Source: Oceaniferula flava | GTDB taxonomy: Bacteria > Verrucomicrobiota > Verrucomicrobiia > Verrucomicrobiales > Akkermansiaceae | Direction of reading: 5' to 3' | DNA length: 64,000 nucleotides | Assembly (NCBI RefSeq): GCF_016811075.1 | Contig: NZ_JAFBGL010000013.1 | Span: forward strand, 1-64,000 | Shown: in pieces, positions 35,330 through 44,004 of the stretch | How the letters are laid out: each line of letters begins with the position of its first letter | Numbering within the stretch: the first letter of the stretch is position 1 | Program-made: the position numbers and the translations under genes | The notes under the pieces: model-generated | Databases searched by the model: none | Seen by the model: only the letters and a program-made list of their open reading frames with translations | What the model was told of the DNA's origin: nothing

Positions 35330-36247
35330 TTATGCGTGCACTTCTTCGTGGATGAGTTCTTGTGGCAACTTAGGAGTCGCGCCATAGCGAGAGCACACAT
35401 ATGCAGCTACCCTGTTAGCAAAAATGTTGGTTTCATGCAATGAACGTTTCTGCAGCAGCCCAGTGCAGATTGCCGCAGTGAATGAATCGCCAGCACCCAC
35501 AGTATCAACCGGTTGCACCTTGACACCCTTGGTCTCGACCACTTCATCCTCTGCCATCAGCACGCTGCCGTCCGCGCCGCGGGTGTAAACAACCAGCTGC
35601 AGGGCAAAACCTCTCCGAAGGGTTTCCAGCTGCGTGTAGACATCGCCACTGAAGGAAAAATAATCAGCCAGCACCGGCAGTTCCTCGTCGCTTAGCTTCA
35701 CAATGTTTGCCAGGCCGAGTGAGTTCTGCACCAGCTCCCGCGAGAAATACGGAGCACGCAGATTCACATCGAGGATTTTCAAGGTGGAGTGACGCATTTG
35801 CAGCAGAAAGTCATGGATGGTTTCCCGCGTTTTCTCACAACGCTGAGCTAGCACGCCAAAGCAAACGGCATCGGTCGACCGAGCCAAGGAATCCAATGCA
35901 TCGGTGTAGCGGAGATGGTCCCAAGCGACGTCCTCAAGAATCTGGTAGTGTGGTTTTCCTGTTTCATCGAGATCCACCAGAACGCGTCCTGTTGGGTAAT
36001 CTTTGGTGACCTGCACGTAGCTGGTATCGAGCCCCAGTTCATTGAGCTGAGAAGTGGCCTCCATACCCAATTCGTCAAAGCCTACGCTGCTAACGGGCAC
36101 AGCATTCAGACCCAGCTGGCGGCAGTGGCATGCAAAATTAGCAGGAGCCCCTCCGAGGCGCTTGCCATGTGGAAAAACATCCCAAAGCAGCTCGCCTAAG
36201 CCAGCAACTTTCATTTGGGACCATTTGTAAGTATTTGTATTATTCAT
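35330..36247 (-). CDS. PfkB-family carbohydrate kinase, probable fructokinase
   Basis: 305 residues from the ATG at 36247; ATGs at 36256 and 36214 are alternatives and none has a Shine-Dalgarno sequence. KVAGLGELLWDVFPHGKRLGGAPANFA is the PfkB N-terminal signature, and VQPVDTVGAGDSFTAAICTG the C-terminal one with catalytic Asp. It resembles fructokinases. In this locus it would phosphorylate the ketose released by the polyol dehydrogenase. First gene of the operon, divergent from the regulator. Confidence 0.88.
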   Translation of the reverse strand: MNNTNTYKWSQMKVAGLGELLWDVFPHGKRLGGAPANFACHCRQLGLNAVPVSSVGFDELGMEATSQLNELGLDTSYVQVTKDYPTGRVLVDLDETGKPHYQILEDVAWDHLRYTDALDSLARSTDAVCFGVLAQRCEKTRETIHDFLLQMRHSTLKILDVNLRAPYFSRELVQNSLGLANIVKLSDEELPVLADYFSFSGDVYTQLETLRRGFALQLVVYTRGADGSVLMAEDEVVETKGVKVQPVDTVGAGDSFTAAICTGLLQKRSLHETNIFANRVAAYVCSRYGATPKLPQELIHEEVHA

Positions 36248-36360
36248 GTTTTGCATGCGCTTGGTTCTATTTCCAAACAATCAGAAAACAGGGAAATGTA
36301 AACGTAAAAGAGTCACATTTGACTTTACATGGAATTACATTTAGGTAACATTTCGTCCAT
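36248..36360. promoter_or_regulatory. Divergent promoter/operator region with ATGTAA/TTACAT repeats
   Basis: The 113 bp between the kinase and the regulator gene contain repeated half-sites: AAATGTAAAC near 36293, TTTACAT near 36325, TTACATTT near 36336 and GTAACATTT near 36347. They form overlapping inverted pairs. They are likely operators for the GntR-LacI-type regulator at 36361, which would then control both itself and the polyol operon. Half-site identity is seen in the sequence; binding is inferred. Confidence 0.55.
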
Positions 36361-37455
36361 ATGAGCGACTCAAAACCCAGATACCTACAGATTTACGACG
36401 AAATCCTGCTAAAAATCCGCGAACGTAAATACTTACCTGGAGACCTACTACCCACTGAAAGTGAGATGTGTAAGCAGTACAATGTATCTCGCCCGACCAT
36501 CGCCAAAGCCCTCAAAATGCTGAGCGACGAAAGGCTAGTAAAACGTAAGGCTGGCTTCGGCACACAGGTCATGGCACCGGGAAAATCGAAGCAAAAAGTC
36601 GGCTTTTTAATCCCCCGTTTACAGGAGACTGAAATTTTCGAGCCTATTTGCATCAGCATTGCTGAAATGGCAGCTGAAGCTGGTGTGAAAATGATGCTCC
36701 CCGCTGAAGTGACTGCTTCTGATGATTTAAAAGTGCAAACCGAAGCTATGGCAAAACAACTCATCGAGGCCAAGGTCAATGGTGTCTTCTTCGCCCCTGC
36801 CGAGCATGTCGTGGAACCTCAGGCATTCAATCACATGATCCTCAAGCGACTGAAGGACCACGGCATACACGTTGTTTTGTTAGATCGAGATATCTTCCGC
36901 TGGCCTCGACAAACACGCTGCGATCTCATTGGCATTGATAACATCGAAGCCGGCTACGTGGTGGCCACACACCTCCTGGAGGGTGGCTGTCAGCGGCTGG
37001 CATTTGTCACTCGAGGGAATCCCGCCATGACCGTGCAACTGCGTCGTATGGGCTGCCGTGAGGCCCTCGTCCAGAAGGGATTGCTAGCCACCAGCCTTTA
37101 CACACTCGATTACCACACCGCCGAACCGGGTGAAAGCATCGATGAGATGTTAGAAAATGGGGTGGATGGAATCATCTGCGCCAACGACAGTACGGCAGCG
37201 ACGCTCATGCGGAACCTGTTAGACCGAAATGTTGATATCCCCGGACGAGTCAAAGTCTGCGGGTTCGACGATGTCAAATACGCTTCATTACTAAGCGTGC
37301 CACTGACCAGTTACCAGCAGCCGTGTAAGGAGATCGGCAAGGTGGCAGCCGATATTATGATCAACCGGATCAAGCATCCTGAGACGCCGATCAAACGCGT
37401 CACCATCCAAGGCCAACTCATCGAACGAGCATCCTCGGTTTCCCCCACCAGTTAA
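36361..37455 (+). CDS. GntR-LacI chimeric transcriptional regulator of the polyol locus
   Basis: 364 residues. Residues 1-70 are a GntR winged helix (YLQIYDEILLKIRERKY, LPTESEMCKQYNVSRPTIAKAL). From about 77 a LacI/periplasmic-binding-protein effector domain follows (KVGFLIPRLQETEIFEP, LLDRDIFRW, ICANDSTAATLM, VCGFDDVKYASLL). This AraR-like layout senses a sugar. It is divergent from the polyol operon across a repeat-rich promoter, so it is its probable repressor. Confidence 0.88.
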   Translation: MSDSKPRYLQIYDEILLKIRERKYLPGDLLPTESEMCKQYNVSRPTIAKALKMLSDERLVKRKAGFGTQVMAPGKSKQKVGFLIPRLQETEIFEPICISIAEMAAEAGVKMMLPAEVTASDDLKVQTEAMAKQLIEAKVNGVFFAPAEHVVEPQAFNHMILKRLKDHGIHVVLLDRDIFRWPRQTRCDLIGIDNIEAGYVVATHLLEGGCQRLAFVTRGNPAMTVQLRRMGCREALVQKGLLATSLYTLDYHTAEPGESIDEMLENGVDGIICANDSTAATLMRNLLDRNVDIPGRVKVCGFDDVKYASLLSVPLTSYQQPCKEIGKVAADIMINRIKHPETPIKRVTIQGQLIERASSVSPTS

Positions 37456-37538
37456 ATACACATCTCCTTGCCTCGACCGATGATTCCCGCTTGGGTAGCA
37501 TCATCAGCGGTTTTTTGAACTCGCCGCAGGACCTTATC

Positions 37539-37946
37539 ATGTCTTTTGAACTCAACCCACAACTGGCCGCTGGCGGCTTCGACTTTGGCACCCTTGGCAG
37601 ATGCCGTGTTCTCCTGAAGGACAATGCCGTTTTCCCCTGGTTCATCTTGGTGCCTGAAGTGGATGCTTCGATCACCGAGCTCCATCAACTAGAGGCCACA
37701 GACTTCGCTTCCGTGATGTTTACTACACGGCAGTTGTCCGAGTTTGTGGAACAGCACTTCTCGCCAGACACGCTGAATGTTGCCACAATCGGAAATATTG
37801 TCAGCCAACTGCACATCCACATCGTCGCACGCAACGAAGGTGATCCTGTCTGGCCCGGCGTCGTCTGGGGCTCTGATGTCGAGCAACCATACGATAAGGA
37901 ATCGGCTCTTAGCATCCACGCTGCCTACCAGCGCCAGCTGGGCTGA
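37539..37946 (+). CDS. HIT family protein
   Basis: 135 residues from the ATG at 37539; the frame extends to a TTG at 37491 without homology. It matches HIT-fold proteins: CRVLLKDNAVFPWFILVPEV, and the triad region SQLHIHIVARNEGDPVWPG. In the canonical H-x-H-x-H motif the first His is replaced by Gln (QLHIHIV) while the other two remain. Such proteins hydrolyse nucleotide conjugates. It lies 80 bp after the regulator gene. Confidence 0.8.
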   Translation: MSFELNPQLAAGGFDFGTLGRCRVLLKDNAVFPWFILVPEVDASITELHQLEATDFASVMFTTRQLSEFVEQHFSPDTLNVATIGNIVSQLHIHIVARNEGDPVWPGVVWGSDVEQPYDKESALSIHAAYQRQLG

Positions 37947-37960
37947 GTCGATACCGCCCC

Positions 37961-38000
37961 AGACAGCTGTCTCGTTTTTTCATAAGCTATCCGAGACAGC
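37961..38000 (+). terminator. Inverted repeats with T-run after the HIT gene
   Basis: AGACAGCTGTCT at 37961-37972 is palindromic and followed by CG and six T. A second, larger stem pairs GCTGTCTCG (37966-37974) with CGAGACAGC (37992-38000) and puts the T-run in the loop. Either structure could end the transcript; the two are mutually exclusive. Moderately supported. Confidence 0.4.
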
Positions 38001-38121
38001 GGACTCCATCCGCGATTCCCCACGGGGCTTGACGAAAAAGTGAGCGATCGCTGGGAAAAATCCATCTCATCGATCAGAGCGGAGATTAATTCTGTCCATT
38101 CTCAAATTTCGGGCTAGAAAA

Positions 38122-39105
38122 ATGCGCATGCCACTGCTCGAAGTTTCCAACCTGACCACCCGATTCCACACCCGCAACGGTATTGTGCGCGCCGTGGAGG
38201 ACGTTTCCTTTTCTGTCGATAAAGGACAAACCGTCGGCATCGTCGGCGAATCCGGCTCAGGGAAATCAGTTACCTGTTACTCACTGATCGGTCTCATCCC
38301 CCAGCCTCCCGGCAAGATTCACGCGGGCAGCGCGATGTTCGATGGCATCGATCTTCTGAATACCCCAGAGCGCAAACTTCGCTCGATCCGCGGCAAGCGC
38401 ATCTCGATGATCTTCCAAGATCCGATGACCTCGCTCAACCCCTACCTTAAGATCTCCGAGCAGCTGACCGAGCCACTGGAGATCCACGAGGGCATCAAAG
38501 GGAAAGCCGCCCTGCACCGCGCCATCGATGCGCTGGCGGAAGTCGGCATCCCCGATCCGGAAAAGCGGATCCAGTCCTACCCTCACGAATTTTCCGGCGG
38601 CATGCGCCAGCGTGTGATGATTGCCATGGCATTGATCACACGTCCAGAACTGCTGATCTGTGACGAGCCAACGACCGCGCTCGATGTCACCGTGCAAAAG
38701 CAGGTGCTCGATTTGATCAAGGATCGTCAAGAAAAGCTCGGCACCGCCGTGATCCTCATCACCCACGACCTCGCCGTGGTTCACCAGACCTGCGATGATG
38801 TCAATGTGATGTATGCCGGCCGCATCGTGGAGCGCGCCCAATGCCAGGACCTCTTTGCTCATCCCAAACACGCCTACACCCGCGCGCTGATGAAGAGCAT
38901 CCCCGCCACCCACGCGAAGGGTGAACGACTCTACACTATCCCCGGCGTGCCTCCCGACCTTTCCGATCCGCCTCCAGGCTGCGCCTTCCACGCAAGGAAC
39001 ACGCTGGGAGATGCATCGCTGTGCAATGTCACCTCCCCGCCGCCCTTGGTGGAAATCTCACCCAAGCATTTCGCCCAGGACTGCCCTGGCTGCTTGGCCT
39101 GCTAG
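38122..39105 (+). CDS. OppD/DppD-type peptide ABC transporter ATP-binding protein
   Basis: 327 residues. Walker [11 protein letters not shown], signature [15 protein letters not shown], Walker [15 protein letters not shown]. The C-terminal extension after residue 260 ([33 protein letters not shown]) is the oligopeptide-transporter domain. It ends in a Cys-rich CPGCLAC. The usual partners (OppA, OppB, OppC, OppF) are absent nearby, so it serves components encoded elsewhere or is the last gene left of an operon. It overlaps the convergent metY stop by 4 bp. Confidence 0.88.
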   Translation: MRMPLLEVSNLTTRFHTRNGIVRAVEDVSFSVDKGQTVGIVGESGSGKSVTCYSLIGLIPQPPGKIHAGSAMFDGIDLLNTPERKLRSIRGKRISMIFQDPMTSLNPYLKISEQLTEPLEIHEGIKGKAALHRAIDALAEVGIPDPEKRIQSYPHEFSGGMRQRVMIAMALITRPELLICDEPTTALDVTVQKQVLDLIKDRQEKLGTAVILITHDLAVVHQTCDDVNVMYAGRIVERAQCQDLFAHPKHAYTRALMKSIPATHAKGERLYTIPGVPPDLSDPPPGCAFHARNTLGDASLCNVTSPPPLVEISPKHFAQDCPGCLAC

Positions 39106-40382
39106 GCGCCGAGCGCCTGATCGAGATCGGCGAGGATGTCATCGATGTGCTCGATACCGACGGAAAGACGGACCAGCTCCGGCGGGATTCCCCCTGCCGC
39201 CTGTTGCTCCGCGCTGAGCTGCGAGTGGGTCGTGGTTGCCGGATGGATCGCCAATGATTTGGCATCGCCGAGGTTGGCCACGTGAGAGAACATCTTGAGC
39301 GCGTTGATAAACTCGCTGCCAGCGGCCGCGCCTCCTTTGATGCCAAAGACCACGACGGCACCGCCTTTGCCATCGAGATACTTCTGGTTGTTGGCAAATT
39401 CCGGATCGTCCTCCAGGCCGGGGAATCGCACCCATTCGACTTTCGCGTGCTCCTTGAGATGCTTCGCCACAGCCAACGCATTTTCACAATGACGCTCCAT
39501 GCGCAGTGGAAGTGTTTCCACGCCCTGCATGATTTGCCATGAGTTGTCCGGCCCGATGCAGGCGCCGAGGTTGCGCAGTGGCACCGTGCGCATCCGCAAA
39601 ATAAAGGCCAAAGGTGCCAGAGGCTCGGGAAGATCATGGCCCCAGCGCAGCCCGTGGTAGGATGCGTCTGGCTCATCAAACAAGGGATGCTTGCCACCTT
39701 TCCAATCAAATTTACCGGCATCAATCGCGATGCCACCCAGTCCGGCGCCGTGACCGCCCAGCCATTTGGTAAGGGAGTGGATCACCACATCGGCACCGTG
39801 CTCGATGGGTCGGCTCAGATAAGGCGTGGTGCAGGTGCTATCCACCATGAGCGGCAAACCATGCGCCTTGGCCACATCCGCGACCGCTGCCAGATCCGTG
39901 ATATCCAGGGCCGGATTGGAAATCGTCTCGCAGAACAAGGCTCGCGTTTTACCATCGATCGCCTTGGCAAAGTTATCCGGGTCTCTGGAATCGACAAAGC
40001 GCACCTCAATCCCCATAGCCGGCAAAATACTGGCGAACTGGGTGTAGGTGCCACCGTAGAGGTTCTGAGCCGAAACAATATTATCGCCCGCCGAGGCCAC
40101 GTTGATGATCGAGTTGAAAATTGCCGCCGTCCCTGAGGCATGGCCGAGCCCACCCAGCTCGTGAGCCCCTTCGAGAAGTGCCAAGCGCTTTTCCATCACC
40201 CCGGTTGTGGGATTGGTGAGACGACTATAAATATTGCCCAGCTCTCGCAGCGCAAAAAGGTTCGCCGCGTGCTCCGTGTTATTAAAAGTGAAGGCCGTGC
40301 TTCGGTAGACCGGAACCGTGCAGGAATGGGTATCATTGTCAGGCGTATATCCACCGTGGATGCAGAGTGTTTCTTGTTTCAT
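39102..40382 (-). CDS. metY: O-acetylhomoserine aminocarboxypropyltransferase (sulfhydrylase)
   Basis: 426 residues of the Cys/Met-metabolism PLP family. The N-terminal pattern TLCIHGGYTPDNDTHSCTVPVYRSTAF and YSRLTNPTTGVMEKRLA are typical, with the PLP Lys in HSLTKWLGGHG. Length of about 430 and the insert after VSAQNLYGGTYTQF favour MetY over MetB/MetC. It makes homocysteine from O-acetylhomoserine and sulfide. Monocistronic. Confidence 0.9.
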   Translation of the reverse strand: MKQETLCIHGGYTPDNDTHSCTVPVYRSTAFTFNNTEHAANLFALRELGNIYSRLTNPTTGVMEKRLALLEGAHELGGLGHASGTAAIFNSIINVASAGDNIVSAQNLYGGTYTQFASILPAMGIEVRFVDSRDPDNFAKAIDGKTRALFCETISNPALDITDLAAVADVAKAHGLPLMVDSTCTTPYLSRPIEHGADVVIHSLTKWLGGHGAGLGGIAIDAGKFDWKGGKHPLFDEPDASYHGLRWGHDLPEPLAPLAFILRMRTVPLRNLGACIGPDNSWQIMQGVETLPLRMERHCENALAVAKHLKEHAKVEWVRFPGLEDDPEFANNQKYLDGKGGAVVVFGIKGGAAAGSEFINALKMFSHVANLGDAKSLAIHPATTTHSQLSAEQQAAGGIPPELVRLSVGIEHIDDILADLDQALGA

Positions 40383-40830
40383 GATGATGCGTTCAACAAT
40401 AGGTTCAAATATTGACGATTCCCCATCTCACCCAGCCCCATCCTGAACTTCAACGTTAAGCTCTGTCATGCCAGGATACGTAGCTTTCCTCAACCGGTTC
40501 CCTATGCATACCAATCCTAACGAATGAGGATGGCTAGCGGCGGGCTTGGAGCCATTCCAATCCTGCTAGACACTTAGAGCACAACCAACTTGCTCCCAAG
40601 CCCTTAACAGCCCACTGCTGCCAAAGCGCCCCACCCCAACATGAAGACATATCATCATGGTGAATCAATTAACTCATACGATACCAATTCACTACTCTCG
40701 ACTCCACAAACACCACAAAACTCGATATTTGTTCGATTGTGCGCTTAGACCAAGCCCCCTACATTGAATGCATAGCTAAGAATGAAACTCACTACTTCTC
40801 AGCTCGCATCGATTAAGAACACCACACACT
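40383..40830. other. Intergenic region between metY and the PEP-CTERM cluster
   Basis: 450 bp without a gene. The minus-strand side, 60-120 bp before metY, contains a stretch (40440-40505) with GGGAACCGG, AAAGCTACG and CATGACAGAGC in a row, loosely similar in order to conserved bases of the c-di-GMP-I riboswitch, but without its full stems. I see no SAM riboswitch. The right side must contain the promoter of the PEP-CTERM gene at 40831. Confidence 0.35.
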
Positions 40831-41532
40831 ATGAAACTAAAACATCTTACCATGCTCGCAGGCATCATGCTCCCTGCCGTAGCATCAGCAGCCACCATCA
40901 ACGTCGATTTCGGTAGAACGATCTCAACAGGCAACATCAATAACATCGCCACCGCTGATATCTTAGAAAACACCACCGACAGCATTGCCGATTTGATCGA
41001 TACCACCGGAGCTTCGACTGGCATTACTGTCACAGTCGACCCTGGCACCGGCAACGTAGGAACTTACGAGAACACTATTGGTAACGCTCACAATGGACCT
41101 TACGCATCTGCAGTCACCACCGCCTTAGGAGTCAGCGATGCAGACATCCTTGGAGATGGCATCAATGTGATCTTCGCCAACTCACCGACGATTACCCTCT
41201 CCAACCTCGATGCAAACTTCACCTATGAGGTCACCATCTATAATGCTCGTGGAGCTGGCACAACCGGGTCTTGGAATTACGACGTAACCGACGCTTCAGG
41301 TTCTCAAGATATCACCGATGCTGAGATCCTTGACAATGATGAAGTCACCACCTTCTCCAACCTCACCGCAGACGTTAACGGAGAAATCAGCTTGGTGCTG
41401 AGCAAAGTCGGAGAGGCCAGAGGTGGCATCAACTTTATGCAAATTACCAGCACTCCAGTGCCAGAGCCATCTTCAGCTCTGCTCATCGGCCTGGCCGGAG
41501 GTTTGAGCCTGCTTCGCCGCAAGCGTATTTAA
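40831..41532 (+). CDS. PEP-CTERM sorting domain protein 1
   Basis: 233 residues. Signal peptide (MLAGIMLPAVASAA), then a low-complexity, Thr/Asn/Asp-rich beta protein with a strand-rich core (LDANFTYEVTIYNARGAG) similar to beta-sandwich domains. The C-terminus is a PEP-CTERM signal: VPEPSSALLIGLAGGLSLL plus RRKRI. Such proteins are exported, processed by exosortase and become part of the cell surface or extracellular matrix. The tail and downstream DNA are nearly identical to those of the next gene. No Shine-Dalgarno sequence. Confidence 0.85.
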   Translation: MKLKHLTMLAGIMLPAVASAATINVDFGRTISTGNINNIATADILENTTDSIADLIDTTGASTGITVTVDPGTGNVGTYENTIGNAHNGPYASAVTTALGVSDADILGDGINVIFANSPTITLSNLDANFTYEVTIYNARGAGTTGSWNYDVTDASGSQDITDAEILDNDEVTTFSNLTADVNGEISLVLSKVGEARGGINFMQITSTPVPEPSSALLIGLAGGLSLLRRKRI

Positions 41533-41602
41533 TGGCAAATCGCCTTTCGGGTTAAAACCCACTTCTCTCCCCATGCTCCACCGTGAGCATGGGGATTTTT
41601 TT
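41459..41602 (+). repeat. PEP-CTERM tail cassette, copy A (sorting signal + 3' UTR + terminator)
   Basis: From the Val-Pro-Glu-Pro codons to the terminator T-run, this segment matches 42426-42564 at DNA level with only about a dozen differences by eye, including the non-coding AATGGCAAATCGCC and GGGTTAAAACCC stretches. Upstream coding sequences of the two genes are unrelated. Confidence 0.8.
41569..41602 (+). terminator. Rho-independent terminator of PEP-CTERM gene 1
   Basis: CCCCATGCTC (41569-41578) pairs perfectly with GAGCATGGGG (41585-41594), followed by A and seven T. A small hairpin GGGTTaaAACCC lies just before it at 41550-41561. Confidence 0.92.
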
Positions 41603-41783
41603 CGCTTGGGGTTCAGGCCGCAACGAATCTCGAGCCAGCGCCCTTTGCCCCCACAAATCACCTATGCCGATTCTCTGGTCTGCACTGATCAGAACAGCAA
41701 TCATTTTTGTGATAATTTGGTAATATTTGAGCTTAAATTTTAAGGATTAAGTCCCCATCACCCCTAGCGACCACAAAATCACT

Positions 41784-42500
41784 ATGAAACACACATCCGC
41801 CTTTCTAATCCTCGGAACACTCATGCCCTCCGTGGCTTCTGCCGCATTCATTTTATCCACCGACTTCTCAGGCTCTAGCGAAGCTGGAACCACACTGAAC
41901 AACATCTCCTGGACAAGCAGTGGCATTACCGCTCCGGGCAGCTCGCTCAGCGTGACCAACGGCATCATTTCCCCCGGCAACACCACGATCACGCCAGCTG
42001 GGGATTTATGGACAACGGCCGAAACCAACGGTTATTTCGCGCCCCACAACAACACTGGCAGCGGCGGTGACTGGAACACCCAGATCAACTTCACCACGCT
42101 GAGCTCCGGCATCGCATTGGGCGACCTCGACCTTCTCTGGACCAACGTGAACAACCAGGGTGTGATTCAGCCAGCAGCCCGTGACAATACCTTTCAAGTT
42201 CAGCTCATTGATATCGATAATGCGAACAACGTCATTTATGACAGCGGCGCCATTGATACGCCCGCGGTGAACACCGCCTCAGAAGGCTCGCAAACCCTGA
42301 CCTTCGACTTAAGCTCTTTGACGCTTGATGCGAATACCAATTACGGCTTGTACATCGCGGCTCTTGACGCCCCCATCGCAGGCAGCCACACCGCCATTGA
42401 CAGCCTGACTCTCAATGGAGCCGTTGTGCCCGAGCCATCTTCAGCCCTGCTCGTCGGCCTGGCCGGAGGCTTGAGCCTGCTTCGCCGCAAGCGTGCTTAA
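41784..42500 (+). CDS. PEP-CTERM sorting domain protein 2
   Basis: 238 residues with a signal peptide (LILGTLMPSVASAA), a beta-rich body (SGIALGDLDLLWTNVNNQG, FQVQLIDIDNANNVIYDSG) and the tail VPEPSSALLVGLAGGLSLL plus RRKRA. The body is unrelated in sequence to protein 1 although the tail is nearly identical. Exported surface protein, function unknown. The downstream hairpin copy is damaged (see the repeat at 42426). Confidence 0.85.
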   Translation: MKHTSAFLILGTLMPSVASAAFILSTDFSGSSEAGTTLNNISWTSSGITAPGSSLSVTNGIISPGNTTITPAGDLWTTAETNGYFAPHNNTGSGGDWNTQINFTTLSSGIALGDLDLLWTNVNNQGVIQPAARDNTFQVQLIDIDNANNVIYDSGAIDTPAVNTASEGSQTLTFDLSSLTLDANTNYGLYIAALDAPIAGSHTAIDSLTLNGAVVPEPSSALLVGLAGGLSLLRRKRA

Positions 42501-42564
42501 TGGCAAATCGCCTTTCGGGTTAAAACCCAATTCTCTTCCCATGCTCCACTGTGAGCACGGGGAG
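42426..42564 (+). repeat. PEP-CTERM tail cassette, copy B (decayed terminator)
   Basis: Same segment as copy A. The hairpin GGGTTaaAACCC is identical, but the terminator stem reads CCCATGCTC/GAGCACGGG with a mismatch, and the T-run is lost (GAGTGGGC instead). Transcription may read through towards PEP-CTERM gene 3. Confidence 0.8.
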
Positions 42565-42798
42565 TGGGCTGCTTAAGCGATCATCAACCCAAATTGCATC
42601 GATCTCATTTGTAGCCAACACGCTTTGGCAAAGATAACAGCCCATACAGATTATCCAGTAAACATTCCCAATTCTCACAATCCATTCAGTCGATCCAATT
42701 GAAATTGGCATCTCAACTGCTCTGAAGTCGATGTATCGCTTTCGCTTTAGCAGCGATTAATATCCATTCACTATCAGACTACGCATAGAACACACATC

Positions 42799-43719
42799 AT
42801 GAAACTACTACACACGCTCACAGCAGCCGCCACGTCATTACTCCTCGCGAGTCAATCGTCTCAAGCAGCACTCACCCTTTATGAAGGTTTTGAATACACT
42901 TCTGGTGACGATTTAGACGGTAACGGCTCGGGAATCGGCTTTGGTTCCAACCTCTGGACAGGGCTCAACTCTAGCGGAACCAATCCTCACTCGGTTGGCT
43001 CCGGACTCAGCTTCGGAAGCCTTGAAGTCACTGGAGGGTCTGCAGAGAGGGACATCAGAAATGGAAGATCAACAGCGACACGCTTGATCGCAGCGAGCTC
43101 GGTCACCGATCTTACCGCTGATAACACCACCATCTGGTTCAGCGTTCTGATGGACCCCACGATCAACACGGCGACAACAGGCGGACAGCCAGCCAACACA
43201 TATGGCACACTGATTTTTGGTAACGCTGGCCTGACTGATTCCAGCTCGGGCACTCAAAATGGAGCAGGAACCACCATTGCCAATAGCGGAGACGCCGTCG
43301 GTGTTGGCTTTTTTGGTAATACCACCTTTGCGGGTGTCGGCATCCAAGGGGTAACTTTCTCGGACGGCACCATCGATCAAGGTAACGGCGCATCGAATGC
43401 TATCACAACCGGAGATTCCCTCTCACTGATTGTCGGTCGGATTGATTGGGCCGCAGACGGCTCTAACGATACGATTACTCTCTATGATGTCACCGATCCG
43501 GCGGCAGGTCTCCCCGGCACAGCCTTCTCCACAATGACATTGGATGTCGATCAGACCACCTTCGACACAATTTCCATATCTGGAGGCCAAACCGAAGCCT
43601 TTGACGAAATCCGTTTTGGCACCGAATTGGCCGATGTCATCCCAGTCCCCGAGCCCAGCTCATCCCTGCTTCTCGGACTTGGATCCGCCGCCCTCCTGCT
43701 GCGCCGCAAACGCGCTTAA
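42799..43719 (+). CDS. PEP-CTERM sorting domain protein 3
   Basis: 306 residues. Signal peptide (TSLLLASQSSQAA), then a domain beginning LTLYEGFEYTSGDDLDG and ending FDEIRFGTELADV, which resembles the concanavalin/LamG-like jelly-roll proteins that often carry PEP-CTERM tails in Verrucomicrobia. Tail VPEPSSSLLLGLGSAALLL plus RRKRA. Surface or matrix protein, perhaps carbohydrate-binding (inference from the fold resemblance). Confidence 0.85.
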   Translation: MKLLHTLTAAATSLLLASQSSQAALTLYEGFEYTSGDDLDGNGSGIGFGSNLWTGLNSSGTNPHSVGSGLSFGSLEVTGGSAERDIRNGRSTATRLIAASSVTDLTADNTTIWFSVLMDPTINTATTGGQPANTYGTLIFGNAGLTDSSSGTQNGAGTTIANSGDAVGVGFFGNTTFAGVGIQGVTFSDGTIDQGNGASNAITTGDSLSLIVGRIDWAADGSNDTITLYDVTDPAAGLPGTAFSTMTLDVDQTTFDTISISGGQTEAFDEIRFGTELADVIPVPEPSSSLLLGLGSAALLLRRKRA

Positions 43720-43787
43720 TGGTAATCGCCATTCTTAGGTAAAACTTACCTCTTCCCCATGCTCCACTGTGAGCATGGGGATTTTTT
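43645..43787 (+). repeat. PEP-CTERM tail cassette, copy C (diverged)
   Basis: The sorting signal is more diverged than A and B, but the 3' UTR keeps the layout: TAATGG, a small hairpin, then the CCCCATGCTC/GAGCATGGGG terminator with six T (43755-43787). The small hairpin reads AGGTAAaacTTACCT instead of GGGTTaaAACCC, so both arms changed together and pairing is retained. Confidence 0.7.
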
Positions 43788-44004
43788 GTGCCCGGAAGAT
43801 ATCATGCGTCCATCATTGGCCATTTCTCCGATTCATCTCTGCTCACTTTTTCAGGTGCCGATAACACACCAGACACTGAAAATTCAGACCAAACAGGAAT
43901 CCATGCTTGCCCACTCTCGCCCATGATCAGCTAGATTCCATGGTCTCTTATCAGTGTCTATCCTAGACAACTAAAGAGCATCACAAAGAACATCAAAATT
44001 CGTT

